Shown here in pieces: positions 1 to 10,255 of a DNA stretch of 64,000 nucleotides (its first letter is position 1; the number at the start of each line of letters is the position of its first letter). This DNA comes from Plasmodiophora brassicae (Eukaryota > Endomyxa > Phytomyxea > Plasmodiophorida > Plasmodiophoridae): positions 124,001 through 188,000 of the forward strand of contig JASFAU010000004.1 of the NCBI GenBank assembly GCA_039704465.1. Direction: 5' to 3'. The position numbers were made by a program, and so were the translations under genes. The notes below the pieces were generated by a model. It was not told the origin of the DNA. It made no database searches and worked only from the letters and a program-made list of their open reading frames with translations.

Positions 1-199
1 GTCTCTCCATCCAAACTAACCTGCACCATTTGCGTTCGGCAATGCTAAAGGCCTCAGATTGTTGCCTACAGCGAGGAGTCATTTGGTAACCAATCCACGA
101 TCGATGTCTATAGAGAAGGCGTGTGATCTGCTGGTATACAAGCAGTATTCTAGTGAGCCTTATGGCTCGCTAATGGTTTACCATTTGCACCCGCCCCTT

Positions 200-480
200 A
201 TCAGTCCAGGAATATTGTCCTTCGTGACGTCCATCGTGTACACCGCGTCGGGTGGACGTACAGGCGCCCGTCGCTGGACATGTCTCTGCGCACCTTCAGG
301 CTCAGCTCCTGCAATCGGATCGGCGCGTGCCTACTGCATTTAGAAGTCAAAGCACCATGGCCATAGCCGCTGGCACAGACGTTGACGCGCCCGCGCGCCA
401 ACGTATATTTCCCGTGTACAGAACGTAGGCAGTGCAACACCTCTCGTGTGATACGGCTGAAATTACCCCACGATACTTCA
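200..480 (-). pseudogene. decayed partial copy of the Sfi1-like repeat gene 3' end
   Basis: Read on the minus strand, this stretch aligns with the last part of the Sfi1-like gene at about 20,170-20,440. Shared blocks include the peptide IRLQELSL, the codons for RLYV, and the bases around 'catggtgctt' followed by an 'atgcagta' block. The conserved tryptophan codons are disrupted and in-frame stop codons are present (for example just before the 'atgcagta' block). It lies downstream of the AGC kinase and has no start codon or repeat array of its own. I read it as a dispersed duplicate fragment that has decayed. The outer limits are uncertain because similarity fades towards 560. Confidence 0.72.
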
Positions 481-609
481 TTCAGAAAGGTGGCGACGCC
501 CGAACTGACATTGGCGCACGCCACACCAGATTCGGTCGACATTCTGAGCTCGTCTTGGCGCACAACGGTGAATAGAGTTTGACACGCTACAGGTGGCGCT
601 GGCAACCCT

Positions 610-1952
610 CTAGGGCTGAGGAGACGATGAGGCCGGGACCCAGGGCGCCGGTAGGCGCTTTGCAGCAAGGGCGCCCCAGTCCATTTGACTGAACATCCGG
701 TGCCGTCGAATGTCGTCGGCCCCGAACCGCTTCTTCGGCGATTTCTGCAGAAGACCTCGCAGCAGGCTGGCGGCCGTCGACGACACCGTTATTGGAATGT
801 CGACCTGTGTCCTTGGATCCGCCATGCGCTTGGCGAAGTCCTCGGCGGATTCCGTCTTCGCGTCGAAGACAAACGGCGCCCTGCCGACCAGCATCTCGTA
901 GAGCAGAACGCCGAGCGACCAGTACTCGGACGGGTACCCGTACCCACCCCCGAATTCCTCCTGGATCTCATCGCACAGCGCCTCCGGCGCCAGGCACTGC
1001 ATCGTCCCACACTTCATGGCGCATAGCGCACCCGGTGCGAGTCTGGTCGCACAGCCGAAATCCACGAGGCGGATGTACCCCTGTTAATACGTGGGCGCGT
1101 CAGTACCACGTGTTCTGCGTGCACTCGGCGCCGTGCGTAACGAACCTTCGCGTCCAGGACAATGTTCTCCGATTTGATGTCGCGGTAGATGATGGATTTC
1201 TTCGTGTGCAGGTAGTCCAGGGCGAGCACGAGCTGCCCGATGTAGAACACGGCGTCCTGCTCCGGCATGGGCGCTCGACCGCGCTCGTACATCAGCGTCC
1301 ACAGGTCCTGACCAGGCACTGAACATTCTAATCAGCGCTCCCGGTGTTGACCTGAAACGGTGCCCGTACCGTATTCCATGCCGAGAAACATGGACCGCGG
1401 GCCGCTGAACACGTATCGAAGCTCGACAATGAACGGGTGCGATACGTCCTCCATCAACGTCGCCTCCTGCAGCACCATTCGACGAAGTCGGTTCAGTCGT
1501 CCAGGGACGGCTTCGATCTCCTTCCTGTTTGGGCTGTTCGTGTCGGATGACACACATCGATGGAGGCGGACGTACAATGCAACGAAGGTGTACGTGGCCC
1601 TGTGTCTCGCAAGGTACACCTTGCCGAATGACCCACTACCAATCAGGCGAATTCTTCGGAAATCCGCCAGGGTGCAACCCAGGTCCAGCGGGTGACGACG
1701 TTGTTCCGCTGAAGGTTTAGTGGTCTGGGTTGGTGTCGCAACGGGTGCCACCTGGGGAATGGGACCCTTCGCAGGCGGCGGTGATTTCGAGGATCGCTTG
1801 CGAAGCCAGTCTTTGAGCCTAGCGCCGAGGCCGGGTTTACGAGCGGCGACGTTTCTTCGGCGTGCGTCGTCCTCCAGACGGTCGTATCCGGGTAGAATTC
1901 GTGCCTACGTTGGGTCAGCGCCGGTTCGTGATGGTGACGCGACGCCTACCAT
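610..1952 (-). CDS. AGC-family Ser/Thr protein kinase, PKA-catalytic-like
   Basis: Cytosolic kinase of the AGC group, closest in motif style to the PKA catalytic subunit. Splicing gives 376 aa. Introns are 1905-1949, 1525-1575, 1319-1369 and 1081-1145 (45, 51, 51 and 65 nt). Splicing rebuilds the glycine loop GSGSFGKV, the lysine motif VALK, the catalytic YRDIKSEN, the DFG motif and the activation segment CGT...APE. The proposed start has a strong context (GCCGCCATGG) but is followed at once by an intron, so exon 1 may be only the ATG; this start is inferred. Oddities: the subdomain IX Asp is Glu (SEYWSLG), and the protein ends soon after the DW.A...P.PWVP segment, so the usual AGC hydrophobic tail (FxxF) is missing. 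Substrates and regulators are unknown. Confidence 0.88.
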
Positions 1953-2427
1953 GGCGGCGGATGGCGCCAGGCGAGGATCCGTCTGTGCTCGTCGCCTCTG
2001 CCTGACCGTGTAGCATAGCTGACGATTCACCCACTGGGCCACAATATCTTCCTCCAACTGAATCAGTCACAGAGGCCAGCCCGCAGTTGGCATCCAGTCG
2101 ACAATGGTACGATCAGATCGGCAAGCCTCCACAGCTCTCGATCAGCGGCATTTGAATCTGGCAAATCGTACAGGAACTATCTGAACGCCGATACGGCGAA
2201 GAGGTCGATATAATGTTAGCGAGGCACGCAACCCGATCCTGTATTCACAAGGGTGAACGCATGGATGGCAGTGCCGACCCTACGGATGGATAGCCGCCCG
2301 CAACTGGCTGATGCGGAACAACGTCTGTCTTCGCGGACACCGTGGCGGACTCCGTGACAGGCCCAACATTGGTCACACCGGTCACGCCGCCGTAGCATGA
2401 CTTAGGTCGACGCTACTGTAAGGGGCG
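1953..2427. other. intergenic region between divergent kinase and RIT1 genes
   Basis: No supported gene. The stretch separates the kinase (minus) from RIT1 (plus), so it should hold both promoters. I saw no clear TATA box or repeat. Confidence 0.5.
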
Positions 2428-3969
2428 ATGGGCATCATGTCTGATGTGCGGCGTGTGCGCCGTCAGCAGCATTCCCTGCTGAACCGGTTGCGATCCTGTG
2501 CGTCCGACGCCGATTTCGTGTCGGAATTTCACGCGGGGCACCTCAGTGGCCTGACGGTGTTCGCCAACCTGCGCCAGGGGCAATGGTACACGCCGCCAGA
2601 TGCGATGACATGTCACTTCAAATCCAGCGATGGGCACTGTGGTGCATGGAAGTTCAACCCACGTCGGGTTAACGTGCACCTTGTCGCCGAAGCTATTCGC
2701 GGAGGCGGGCTGATCATCGTGGACTCTACACGGAAAGGCAAACGCGTCCCTGACAGCTTCTCGAGAACAATTCCCATCTGGGCGACTGTTCTGAATCGCA
2801 TCGCGCAACGGTACATTGCATATCTTTGTCGTTTGCTAGTTTGGACGTCCTTAACGAGTCGCGTAGGCGGACTGGCCGGGAATTCGATACTGGCCTGCAT
2901 ATGCACGGCTCTGTTTCTGAACGGGAGAAGGTCCTGGTCGAGGATCACATTGAGGAGTTCATATCTGTGGTCGTCAACAGCTGCTGCGACCTGTCGGTTC
3001 TCGACCTGCTCACACGGCCGCTTCGTTGCATTTGGGTCGACCGATCTTCTGTATGGACAGATGTTCAGCATCGCGCGTTCAGCGAACGTTACCTGGCCGT
3101 TATCTGTGTCCGTACGTCAATTCCTGATCCGTGCAACTGAGCTGAGTGTCACGTGCTCATAGCTGACAACAAGTTTCTGCGAGAGTGAGGTGGCCCAACA
3201 TGATCGTCAAGGTTGGCATTATATCCAAGGTGTGGTCTCGCCATAATGAGCCTTTGCTTGCTCAGTAACGTTGAACAGGTGCGGGGGATGACCACGAGAA
3301 CTGGTCAGGCAAGCTGACACCTTCCACGTTTGCGCGTCATCGTGGCTGGATCCTGTCCGCCGATTCCGATGAAGAATGCTTGCGACGGATTGATGCTCTT
3401 GCCACTGAGGGCAATGGTCGTTCACTTGCCGGTACCAGCCTGGTGTCGATCGGTTCGACCGAGATCACCATTCGTCTCCATGTCGCGTTGTCGGTATTAC
3501 CCACCGACGGCGCGACGGTGTTCATCTCAACGGGTGCTCTTTCGGATCCAGACGTCAGGTAATCGGCTAGCAACAAACCAAAGCTGGTCGTTGCTGAAGC
3601 GGTTGACATGGCAGACCGGACGTGTACGCTGTACACGTTTCTGACGTGAAAGGACGCCGCCCGTCCCTTGAGACTGCCCTGGGTGGCATTCTGGACTTTT
3701 GCCTGCAATGGCCGACCGTTACCATCGCGTCTGATCGTGATGCTGTCCTCCCTGGGTGCGTTGCTGTTGCTATCCTGTCCCGTTACTTCACCGGGCTGGG
3801 TGACGAACTAAAGCGCGGCGCTCGTGGCGATGGTCCAGCACTCTCCAAGGAGCGCATCCGGCGTCATATCGAGTACGTGCAGAGGTTCATTCCCGGGTGG
3901 AACCCGCCTCGATTCCTCGTCCAGCAACTGAATCGATTCTTCCTCGGGGATCCTGCTTTTCGTCACTGA
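2428..3969 (+). CDS. RIT1: initiator tRNA 2'-O-ribosyl phosphate transferase (Rit1)
   Basis: Rit1 adds a 2'-O-ribosyl phosphate at position 64 of cytosolic initiator tRNA-Met, which keeps that tRNA out of elongation (known for fungi and plants). Five exons give 441 aa; introns are 2811-2866, 3108-3162, 3230-3278 and 3559-3614 (49-56 nt). Family signatures appear in order: NRL near the start, VFANLRQGQWY, TCHFKSSDGH, IIVDSTRKGKR, LAVIC (across intron 2), then YIQGAGDDHENWSG spanning intron 3. The last exon holds the C-terminal phosphatase-like domain with NPPRFLVQQLNRFFL. The phosphatase-like loop (ASDRDAVLPGCVAVAIL) lacks a classic CX5R, as is usual in this family. A second ATG at 2437 (MSDVRRV) is an alternative start. 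Confidence 0.93.
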
Positions 3970-4496
3970 CAAGAGGACAGCGTTCCTCCCATCGGCATAT
4001 TCGTCACACGTTGTGTCATCGTGACGGGCGCCTTGCGTCAGAAGCTTCCGGATACATGGCGACGAACAGAATCGCTGCAGACGCCCCTATCGTCTTCACG
4101 AACTCCCTCCCCAACGGCGGACCGATTTGCTCTCTACACCCATGAAGAATTTCGCCAGAACTATTAGTAGATATATCGATGGCCATGCAACAGTTCTGTG
4201 TAGGATGTTGGCAAGTACGGAGAGTGCATAGAACGGGACGGAACGAAATGTGGTCGCGAATGACTTGTCGAGACGGCGTTGTAGCAGAAACCTGTCAGGT
4301 TGAAGGCAATACGCGGCGCTAACGACGGTTCAGTCGCTTCGGCACCCTAAATATGATTCAGGGAAGTTCGTCAAAGGTCAACTCTGCGGCCAGTCCTTTG
4401 GCTGATCAATGTAACGTCCTTTGCATGTCATCATCCGTCACTGAACGTCGATATAAAGTATCCACATGGCCAGAAAACAGTCATTTACAAAGACGA
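3970..4496. other. intergenic region without a recognised gene
   Basis: Lies between the convergent 3' ends of RIT1 and the small zinc-finger gene. Only short unsupported open frames are present; no repeat or RNA gene was recognised. Confidence 0.5.
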
Positions 4497-4908
4497 TCAG
4501 CTGCTGGGAACGTAATCCGGGAAACAGTCCTCGAATCTGAGCTTGCCGTGCTTGTTCTGCTGGTGAATCTGCAAATCGCCCAGTTTGGTCGTGCACATGA
4601 AGACTTGGAGGCAGATCTATAAACAGTGTGACGCATCTCTAACTGGTGGATGCATAATTCGTTGGACCTTGCATTTGATGTTCATCATCTTGGCCTTGTC
4701 TGCGAGCTGGCTGGAGCCACCCTTCTTGGCTTTTGCCTAACGATACGTCGTGAGAACGTGAACGAGCGGAACCATGCAACCCCATCATACAGCTTTTTCC
4801 TGGTTCCTTTGCCTCGACATCATTGTCTTGTTCGCATCTACACGGTCATGCCCAATGAGATTCACCGATTAGGGCGTCGCCACAGGACGTCTTACTTCCA
4901 CCACCCAT
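4497..4908 (-). CDS. small zinc-finger protein, 4F5/SERF-like zf-met2 family
   Basis: Four short exons (4908-4896, 4837-4791, 4736-4668, 4616-4497) join into 82 aa; introns are 58, 54 and 51 nt. No exon is long enough to stand out as an open frame, so this gene is easily missed. The protein starts MGGGN and has a basic N-terminus. A SSQLADKAKMMNIKC segment leads into CKIC, then H-x4-H (IHQQNKH), and it ends with CFPDY. This order matches the plant/animal At2g23090-like and ZNF706-like small zinc-finger family (zf-met2/DUF1909). The function of that family is poorly defined; nucleic-acid binding and proteostasis roles have been suggested. The start codon lies in a CCATGG palindrome, 133 bases from the IMP4 start, so the two genes probably share a bidirectional promoter. 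Confidence 0.88.
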
Positions 4909-5041
4909 GGCGTCAATCGTAGGGCGCGGTTTGTCGCACTCGAGATCGCCACCGTTACGTCCGGAAGGATTGCCAGTTGCCACGGAGTCCGCCGCGGAGT
5001 CCGTGACGTCGTCGCGTCAGATCCTGGACGTCATCAGCACC

Positions 5042-5969
5042 ATGATTCGCCGGAATGCACGCCTGCGCCGCGAATATATGTACAGGAAGAGCCTCGAAGG
5101 CAAGGAGCGTGCTCTATACGAGAGGAAGAAGCAGGTCAGGAAAGCGCTAGAGGAGGGCACACGCATTCCTACGGAACTGCGCGGCGAGGAGGCCGACCTT
5201 CGTGCCGATCTGCAATTCGACGACGCTCTCACGGAAGGTTGTTGTCTCTTGCTGGATCAACACGTGCTCATCTGCTTATCAATTTGTTGTAGCCCCTGCG
5301 TCGAGTATTGATGACGAATACCGTCACGCGGGAATTCGTGACCCGAAGGTTCTCGTGACGACGTCGCGGAACCCTTCGTCTCGGTTAACGCAATTCGCCA
5401 GCGAGATGCGATTAATGTTCCCGAACGCGCAGCGTATCAATCGTGGTGCCACGGTCGTAAAAGAGCTGGTTGACGCGTGTCGCTCTAATGATGTCACCGA
5501 CCTGGTGATCGTCCACGAGCATCGCGGTGAGCCGGATGGCCTAATCATATCGCATATGCCGTATGGGCCAACGGCCTACTTCAACATGACCGGATGCGTC
5601 CTGCGACACGACATCAAGGACGCGAACCTGGGCACCATGTCAGAGGCGTATCCTCACCTGATCTTCGACCGGTTCGACACGCCGCTCGGCAAGCGTGTGC
5701 AGACCATCTTGAAGTACCTGTTCCCTGTACCCAAGCCGGACACCAAACGTGTCCTGTCGTTCGTCAACCGGAACGATTTCATTTCATTCCGACACCATGT
5801 CTACGAACGCCCACACGGCAAGGACGTCGAACTCAGGGAGGTTGGCCCCAGGTTCGAGCTACGCCTCTACCAGATCAAACTCGGAACGGTCGATATGAAA
5901 GAGGCCGAAGACGAATGGGTTCTGCGCCCGTACATGACCACCGCACACAAACGCAAAGCAATTGGATAG
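5042..5969 (+). CDS. IMP4: U3 snoRNP protein IMP4 (Brix domain)
   Basis: IMP4 is part of the U3 snoRNP/Mpp10 complex that helps process 18S pre-rRNA in the nucleolus. Two exons (5042-5237, 5293-5969) with a 55-nt intron give 290 aa, the usual family length. Family marks are the MIRRNARLRREY N-terminus, the ALEEG.RIPTELR segment, DDEYRHAG, the Brix core (VTTSRNPSSRL, VIVHEHRG, SHMPYGPTAYF, SYG-like GTMSEAYPHLI) and the C-terminal GPRFELRLYQIKLGT. I chose the ATG at 5042 because it matches the family N-terminus. An in-frame ATG at 4907 would add 45 open codons of unconserved sequence. Confidence 0.95.
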
Positions 5970-6015
5970 TCTGCCGAATACACATCTCACATCTGCGTAA
6001 TTGTACATTCGTCTA

Positions 6016-6808
6016 TCAGTGGCGACGCAGGTGGAACACGTCGTTAGCGAGCTTGTTCGAGCATGCAGCGATCATGCAACGCCAGTTCAGGTCGTACGGG
6101 ACGTCATCGTGAAGGTCACAAACGGCACCGTCTGCTTCAGTGATGATGAGAGCCGATGCCGCTTGATCCCAGGCACAGAGTCCATCCTCGAAATACACGC
6201 CAGAGAAGCCATTGGCGACTTGGACCAAGTTCATCGTCCCGATTTCTTCAGATCAGAGACGCGCGAAACTCGTAAGGGCGTTGGATTGCCCTGGCCGAAT
6301 TGGACAAAGGCGCCTTGGCCTTTGACTGCCCAAACGAGTTTGTCCTGTGCAGGAGTGGCGACAACGATAAGCAATGGAACGCCGTCTTCGACCAACCCGA
6401 CGCTGACGCCGAAATCGACAGGCCGTGCATGAAGTTCGTCATACTGTCGATGGCATCCACAACCTAAACGCGTCCAACGCGGCACTTCATCGTAATCGGT
6501 CGAGGCAATCGGGACGGCTTTCTCCAACTAGCGAGTCATCCGGGTAATGATTCTGGGTGACATCGCGTATGGCATTCTCGTTCAGCAAGTCCCATTCGGT
6601 GGCGAGGTTATCCGATGCGGCCAGCTTCAGCTTCACATCTTGGACGTGTCGGCACCCTTGCAAGACAGTGTCACTTGCCACGCGAAACGGCACTGATGGC
6701 GACAGTCAGCCGATCATCAAGATCGTCCGCAATTGTTTGTGGCCACGAAACAATACTGATAACGGAGAAGGCGGCAATCGCCCTACCGGTATTGGACAAG
6801 GGCCCCAT
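6016..6808 (-). pseudogene. broken inositol monophosphatase-family gene
   Basis: Segments of an inositol monophosphatase appear in order but in shifting frames. First comes a possible start at 6808 with an alpha-1-like AISAVSR. Next are LATEWD (for LVTETD), YPDDSLVGE, DAIDSMTNFMHG (the signature DPxDGTTNFVHG with Gly changed to Ser), VSVGLVEDG and KGQGAF, and last a C-terminal block with CAWDQAA and IITEADG. Single-base shifts are needed near 6678, 6517, 6465 and 6415, and the middle segment of about 50 residues is missing near 6232. No set of plausible introns repairs these. Neighbouring genes read cleanly, so general sequencing error is unlikely. An intact gene would dephosphorylate inositol phosphates or related sugar phosphates. 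Confidence 0.8.
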
Positions 6809-7128
6809 CACAAAATGGTTGACCAAGAGACTCGCTATGGCCACTGGTCACCCGGTGACTCGCAATATGGCAATGCGAAACAAACTACGGGTCGTGATCG
6901 CGCCCTCCAAATAGGAGACAGCGCGGCGGCACACGGCTATAACCGGGCACGTAGCAAGCATGGGATAACAGCCGAGCTCGCAACCTCGCACATACCTGTA
7001 CCGTCGTCCGTCCTGACACCACCGGCTGCCAAACGAACATCGCTTGATGCTGTTTTTAGATTACGAACAGCTGGCAGGACCACAAACTCCGCTGATCACT
7101 GGTGGCGCAACGTCGTCATTACGCCCAG
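6809..7128. other. intergenic region, promoter side of the ankyrin gene
   Basis: No supported coding sequence. Short open frames here show no family motif. Confidence 0.45.
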
Positions 7129-8703
7129 ATGCTGCCCAGGCTGCAGTTGCTCTTCGTGCTGCTCTGGACGATAGGTTTGTGCACGTGCGATGACGTGAAG
7201 GAATCATTAACGGGAGCATTGATCCGGGCAACCTACAACGGCAATCTGCAAGCGGTAGCAGACTTGCTGAAGCGCGGAGCGCCTGCGAACGGCAAAGACA
7301 ATGCGGCGGTGATCTTGGCGTGCACGGCAGGGCACAAGGGCATTGTCGCACTACTTGTTGAGCATGGAGCCGACATAAGGGTTCATGATGACGAATGTCT
7401 GGTCCGGGCCGCGGGCGCACCGTCCCTCGACCTGGTCAAGTACCTCGTCGAAACATTACGAGTGCCTGTCTCCGCCCAGTGCGACGATCCGCTTATCGCC
7501 GCCACGGCCGGATCCCGCAGCCATATCGTCGAATATCTTCTTGACAATCGGGCCAACCCGGATGCGCGTAACGGCCTACCCTTGCGTATTGCGAGCAGGT
7601 TCAAGCTGGCGCCTGTCTCCACATTACTCCTGAAGGCTGGCGCGACCCTGAACGAACACATCCTGGCCGAAGCTGTCGAAACCAACGATATTCCCTTGGT
7701 CCGCCTTGCGCTTCAACATGGCGTGTTCGGTGGCGCTCTAGATGGGTCCCTTATGGTTGAAGCGTACCACTTGAACCATGACATCGTCTTGAATATGCTC
7801 GTCGAGAATGTGGCACCAACCGACGCCTGGGGACTGCCGGGTTTCCTGGAAAATGTCGGGCACCCTGATCCAGTCGTCCTAGTCCGGATTCTGAAGCACG
7901 ACAAAGTCTCGAGAGGCGGCGTGATCCGAGCCATGGAATGGGCGGTTTTGCTGCAGAACCTCGAACTGCTTCGTGTGGTTCTGGACAACATCAACGACAA
8001 TTTTCGATGCGATATCGCGCGTGACATCGCGCTCCTTAATGTCGATAACGTATTAGACGGGGGCACTAACGATGACGTATCCGCTGTTCTCCGTCATCAC
8101 CTTCTGTTGCCTGTGGTCAAGACAGCTTGCACGAGTACCGGCGACCTGACGGATGTCATCACAGCAGTGGCCGCCTTCGAATCAAGGCGAGCTTCTGCTG
8201 AGCACGTCCTCGCAACGGCACAAAAGGCGGCCAGTTTGCAACAGGTCGACCGCAACATTGACAGTCAGAGCTCCAGTAGCATCGGGGACGTACTCGCCAA
8301 TATTCGGAAGCCGGATGCGATCCAAGACTTGACAGTGGTCCATAGAGAACCAGCAATACGAACGGAATGCCATTGTTCTGATCCGCTTTCACCTGTCAAA
8401 CGAAGCCAAATTGTACATGCGAATCCACCCTCTGACGCATCCCCACCTGCTGACCATCTCGATTCCCTATCACCGGTTGTACTGATGGGAGGTACCGACC
8501 ATGAAGAGAAATTACCGGATCCCTGGAGAAAAACGACCCGGTCGCGTCGCTGGAAACCGTATCCACCGAACGATTTATTACGATCCAGATGCTTATGTCA
8601 GGGGACACCTGTGTCGCCTAGTGCCTCCATACCTGAAAAGGGCGTCCAGAGCAGAGATCCGCGACGACGTCGCGAAAAGAATAACATACGGCCGTCTGTC
8701 TGA
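7129..8703 (+). CDS. secreted ankyrin-repeat protein
   Basis: Single-exon gene of 524 aa. The ATG at 7129 gives a typical signal peptide (MLPRLQLLFVLLWTIGLCTC), so export through the secretory pathway is likely; an upstream GTG at 7102 is not needed. Residues about 25-290 form degenerate ankyrin repeats, with phrases such as GNLQAVADLLKRGA, GHKGIVALLVEHGAD and SHIVEYLLDNRANPD. The C-terminal 200 residues are low complexity, rich in Ser, Pro, Arg and Asp, with no recognised domain. No transmembrane anchor follows. Ankyrin repeats bind proteins, and secreted ankyrin families are common in plant and animal pathogens, so a host-facing role is possible but is inference. A second, GPI-type ankyrin gene is at 25,803-27,203. 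Confidence 0.82.
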   Translation: MLPRLQLLFVLLWTIGLCTCDDVKESLTGALIRATYNGNLQAVADLLKRGAPANGKDNAAVILACTAGHKGIVALLVEHGADIRVHDDECLVRAAGAPSLDLVKYLVETLRVPVSAQCDDPLIAATAGSRSHIVEYLLDNRANPDARNGLPLRIASRFKLAPVSTLLLKAGATLNEHILAEAVETNDIPLVRLALQHGVFGGALDGSLMVEAYHLNHDIVLNMLVENVAPTDAWGLPGFLENVGHPDPVVLVRILKHDKVSRGGVIRAMEWAVLLQNLELLRVVLDNINDNFRCDIARDIALLNVDNVLDGGTNDDVSAVLRHHLLLPVVKTACTSTGDLTDVITAVAAFESRRASAEHVLATAQKAASLQQVDRNIDSQSSSSIGDVLANIRKPDAIQDLTVVHREPAIRTECHCSDPLSPVKRSQIVHANPPSDASPPADHLDSLSPVVLMGGTDHEEKLPDPWRKTTRSRRWKPYPPNDLLRSRCLCQGTPVSPSASIPEKGVQSRDPRRRREKNNIRPSV

Positions 8704-8956
8704 TTCGTTTACTGGTCGGCAAAGGCTGCACGATGTACAGTGCATCAAATACAGCGAATCCCCTTTGAATAACGATTAACTGTTTGTAACTGGCAACTGA
8801 TAACGGCGCGATAAACCAGATGATGAGTGATCATCATGCAAGCTCGGACAATCTTATCGTGGTGCTTTGGTGGCACCCGCTGGATGTCTATCAAGTTCTC
8901 AATCTGCCAGCATTTCGGTGAACATGTTTGAGTAAATGCCACAGACGCGGTAGTGC

Positions 8957-9214
8957 ATGGCTCTCAGCTACCGCGTTAACAATTCCAGCGACCCTATCTG
9001 CGATATCATCCCGCCGATCGAATACGAGCACATCGGCCACCAAATCCACCTGGGACAGAAAGACTGGTTCCCTGACGTCCCGATGCGCTTCGATATCTGG
9101 GCCCACGCCCACTGGAACTACGTCAAGAACCTCATCGTCCCTGATTCGGTCAAGCGCGGAGCAACAGATGCTGGTGCTGACTTTCGTTCATGCGGCAGCG
9201 ACGAAACTCGATGA
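8957..9214 (+). CDS. small protein of unknown function
   Basis: An ATG-started open frame of 85 codons. The protein is rich in aromatics and His (motifs CDIIPPIEYEH, DWFPDVPMRFDIWAH), unlike random frames nearby. A 50-nt GT..CAG intron could remove 9150-9199 or so, giving a slightly different C-terminus. I do not recognise the family. The many Trp/His/Pro residues and the small size would suit a mitochondrial accessory subunit, but that is only a guess. Confidence 0.5.
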   Translation: MALSYRVNNSSDPICDIIPPIEYEHIGHQIHLGQKDWFPDVPMRFDIWAHAHWNYVKNLIVPDSVKRGATDAGADFRSCGSDETR

Positions 9215-9249
9215 CACCGCGTTAAGGATTGCCTCTGGTGTTTGAGTTT

Positions 9250-10255
9250 CGACGTCGACGCCGACGTACGTTTTCGACGTCATGATGCTTGTGTTCAACG
9301 GCTATTTGTTGCGTGTTGGGGATTACAGAAGGGACTTATATGGCCTGTATTAACGTGGAAACAGCGATTAGCTCACTGATCCGGTAGTTGGAGCAGCGTT
9401 TGGCTGCTCCAGCAAATGATTCCACCTATAACGTTATAAGGCAGGGGGTATGGTCACAGCGGGGCCGAAGCTAGCGGGTGCCTTCGTGACTTCGGCGATG
9501 TGGCGTGTCCGTGCTCGTATTGGGTGTTGCCGGAGGCTGCAGGGACGCTGATGCACTCAGCACGACATGGAGGATACTGTGGCGATCATCCCGGCTTGGA
9601 CCAGAAACACGACTACCTGTTCACGTCATGATGTCACTAGACTCATGAACTGCGTCGTTCCACGTCTGCTGAATCGCTACAACACGTCCAGTGACCGCGT
9701 GAACACCATGAACAGGCCTCCCCGGATCCAGCGTCGATCCACGCCTCCCGACCAAGTGCAAACGTCTTGCAAGAGCGGATTCAAACGACGCGCTCAGCTC
9801 AGCCCGTGCTCGACGAGCCATCTCACGAAATCCCCTCGCCGCATCGTTAAAGGCAAGCTGTTGCATCGGAAGCCCCCGCATCGCGGCGTCATTTGTACGC
9901 TCGACAAAGATATTCCTGGAAGAATCCACACAGGAATCTGACCGTCTCGCATCAACGTGGAACCGGGTGGACGAACCACGCCTTGCGCCTGCAATTGCGG
10001 CTGCGACCTTACTCTGCTCCCGCTCGCCATCTCTATGTACGATCCCCGCCTTGCGATCCAAATATAAGATCGCGCTCTGGCATATTCTATTCCTGGGTGG
10101 GGCGGTTGTCGGGGCCCCAAATTCCCACGATGGCCCCAGTCCGTCTGACTGGGCACTGTGGGCAGCGCACGGAGTCCGTGAGCCCAATCTAGCGCCCAAA
10201 CGGCCCGGGGTTGCAGCGATGAAGCCATTGCGTTAATTGTCGTTTGCTGGCAACG
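9250..10255. other. about 1 kb with no confident gene
   Basis: The minus strand is open for 193 codons at 9621-10,199, but without an upstream ATG or recognisable motif. The part around 9,620-9,900 reads like Arg/Ala-rich protein and may be a relic or an exon of an unrecognised gene. No repeat or RNA gene was seen. Confidence 0.4.

Noticed and set aside
1014..1751. Apparent loss of the catalytic lysine and broken frames in the AGC kinase
   Set aside because: Removing GT-AG introns of 51, 51 and 65 nt restores VALK, the MEY hinge and DFG exactly, so the gene is intact.
9621..10199. 193-codon minus-strand open frame
   Set aside because: No ATG at its start and no motif; possibly a relic, but not supportable as a gene.
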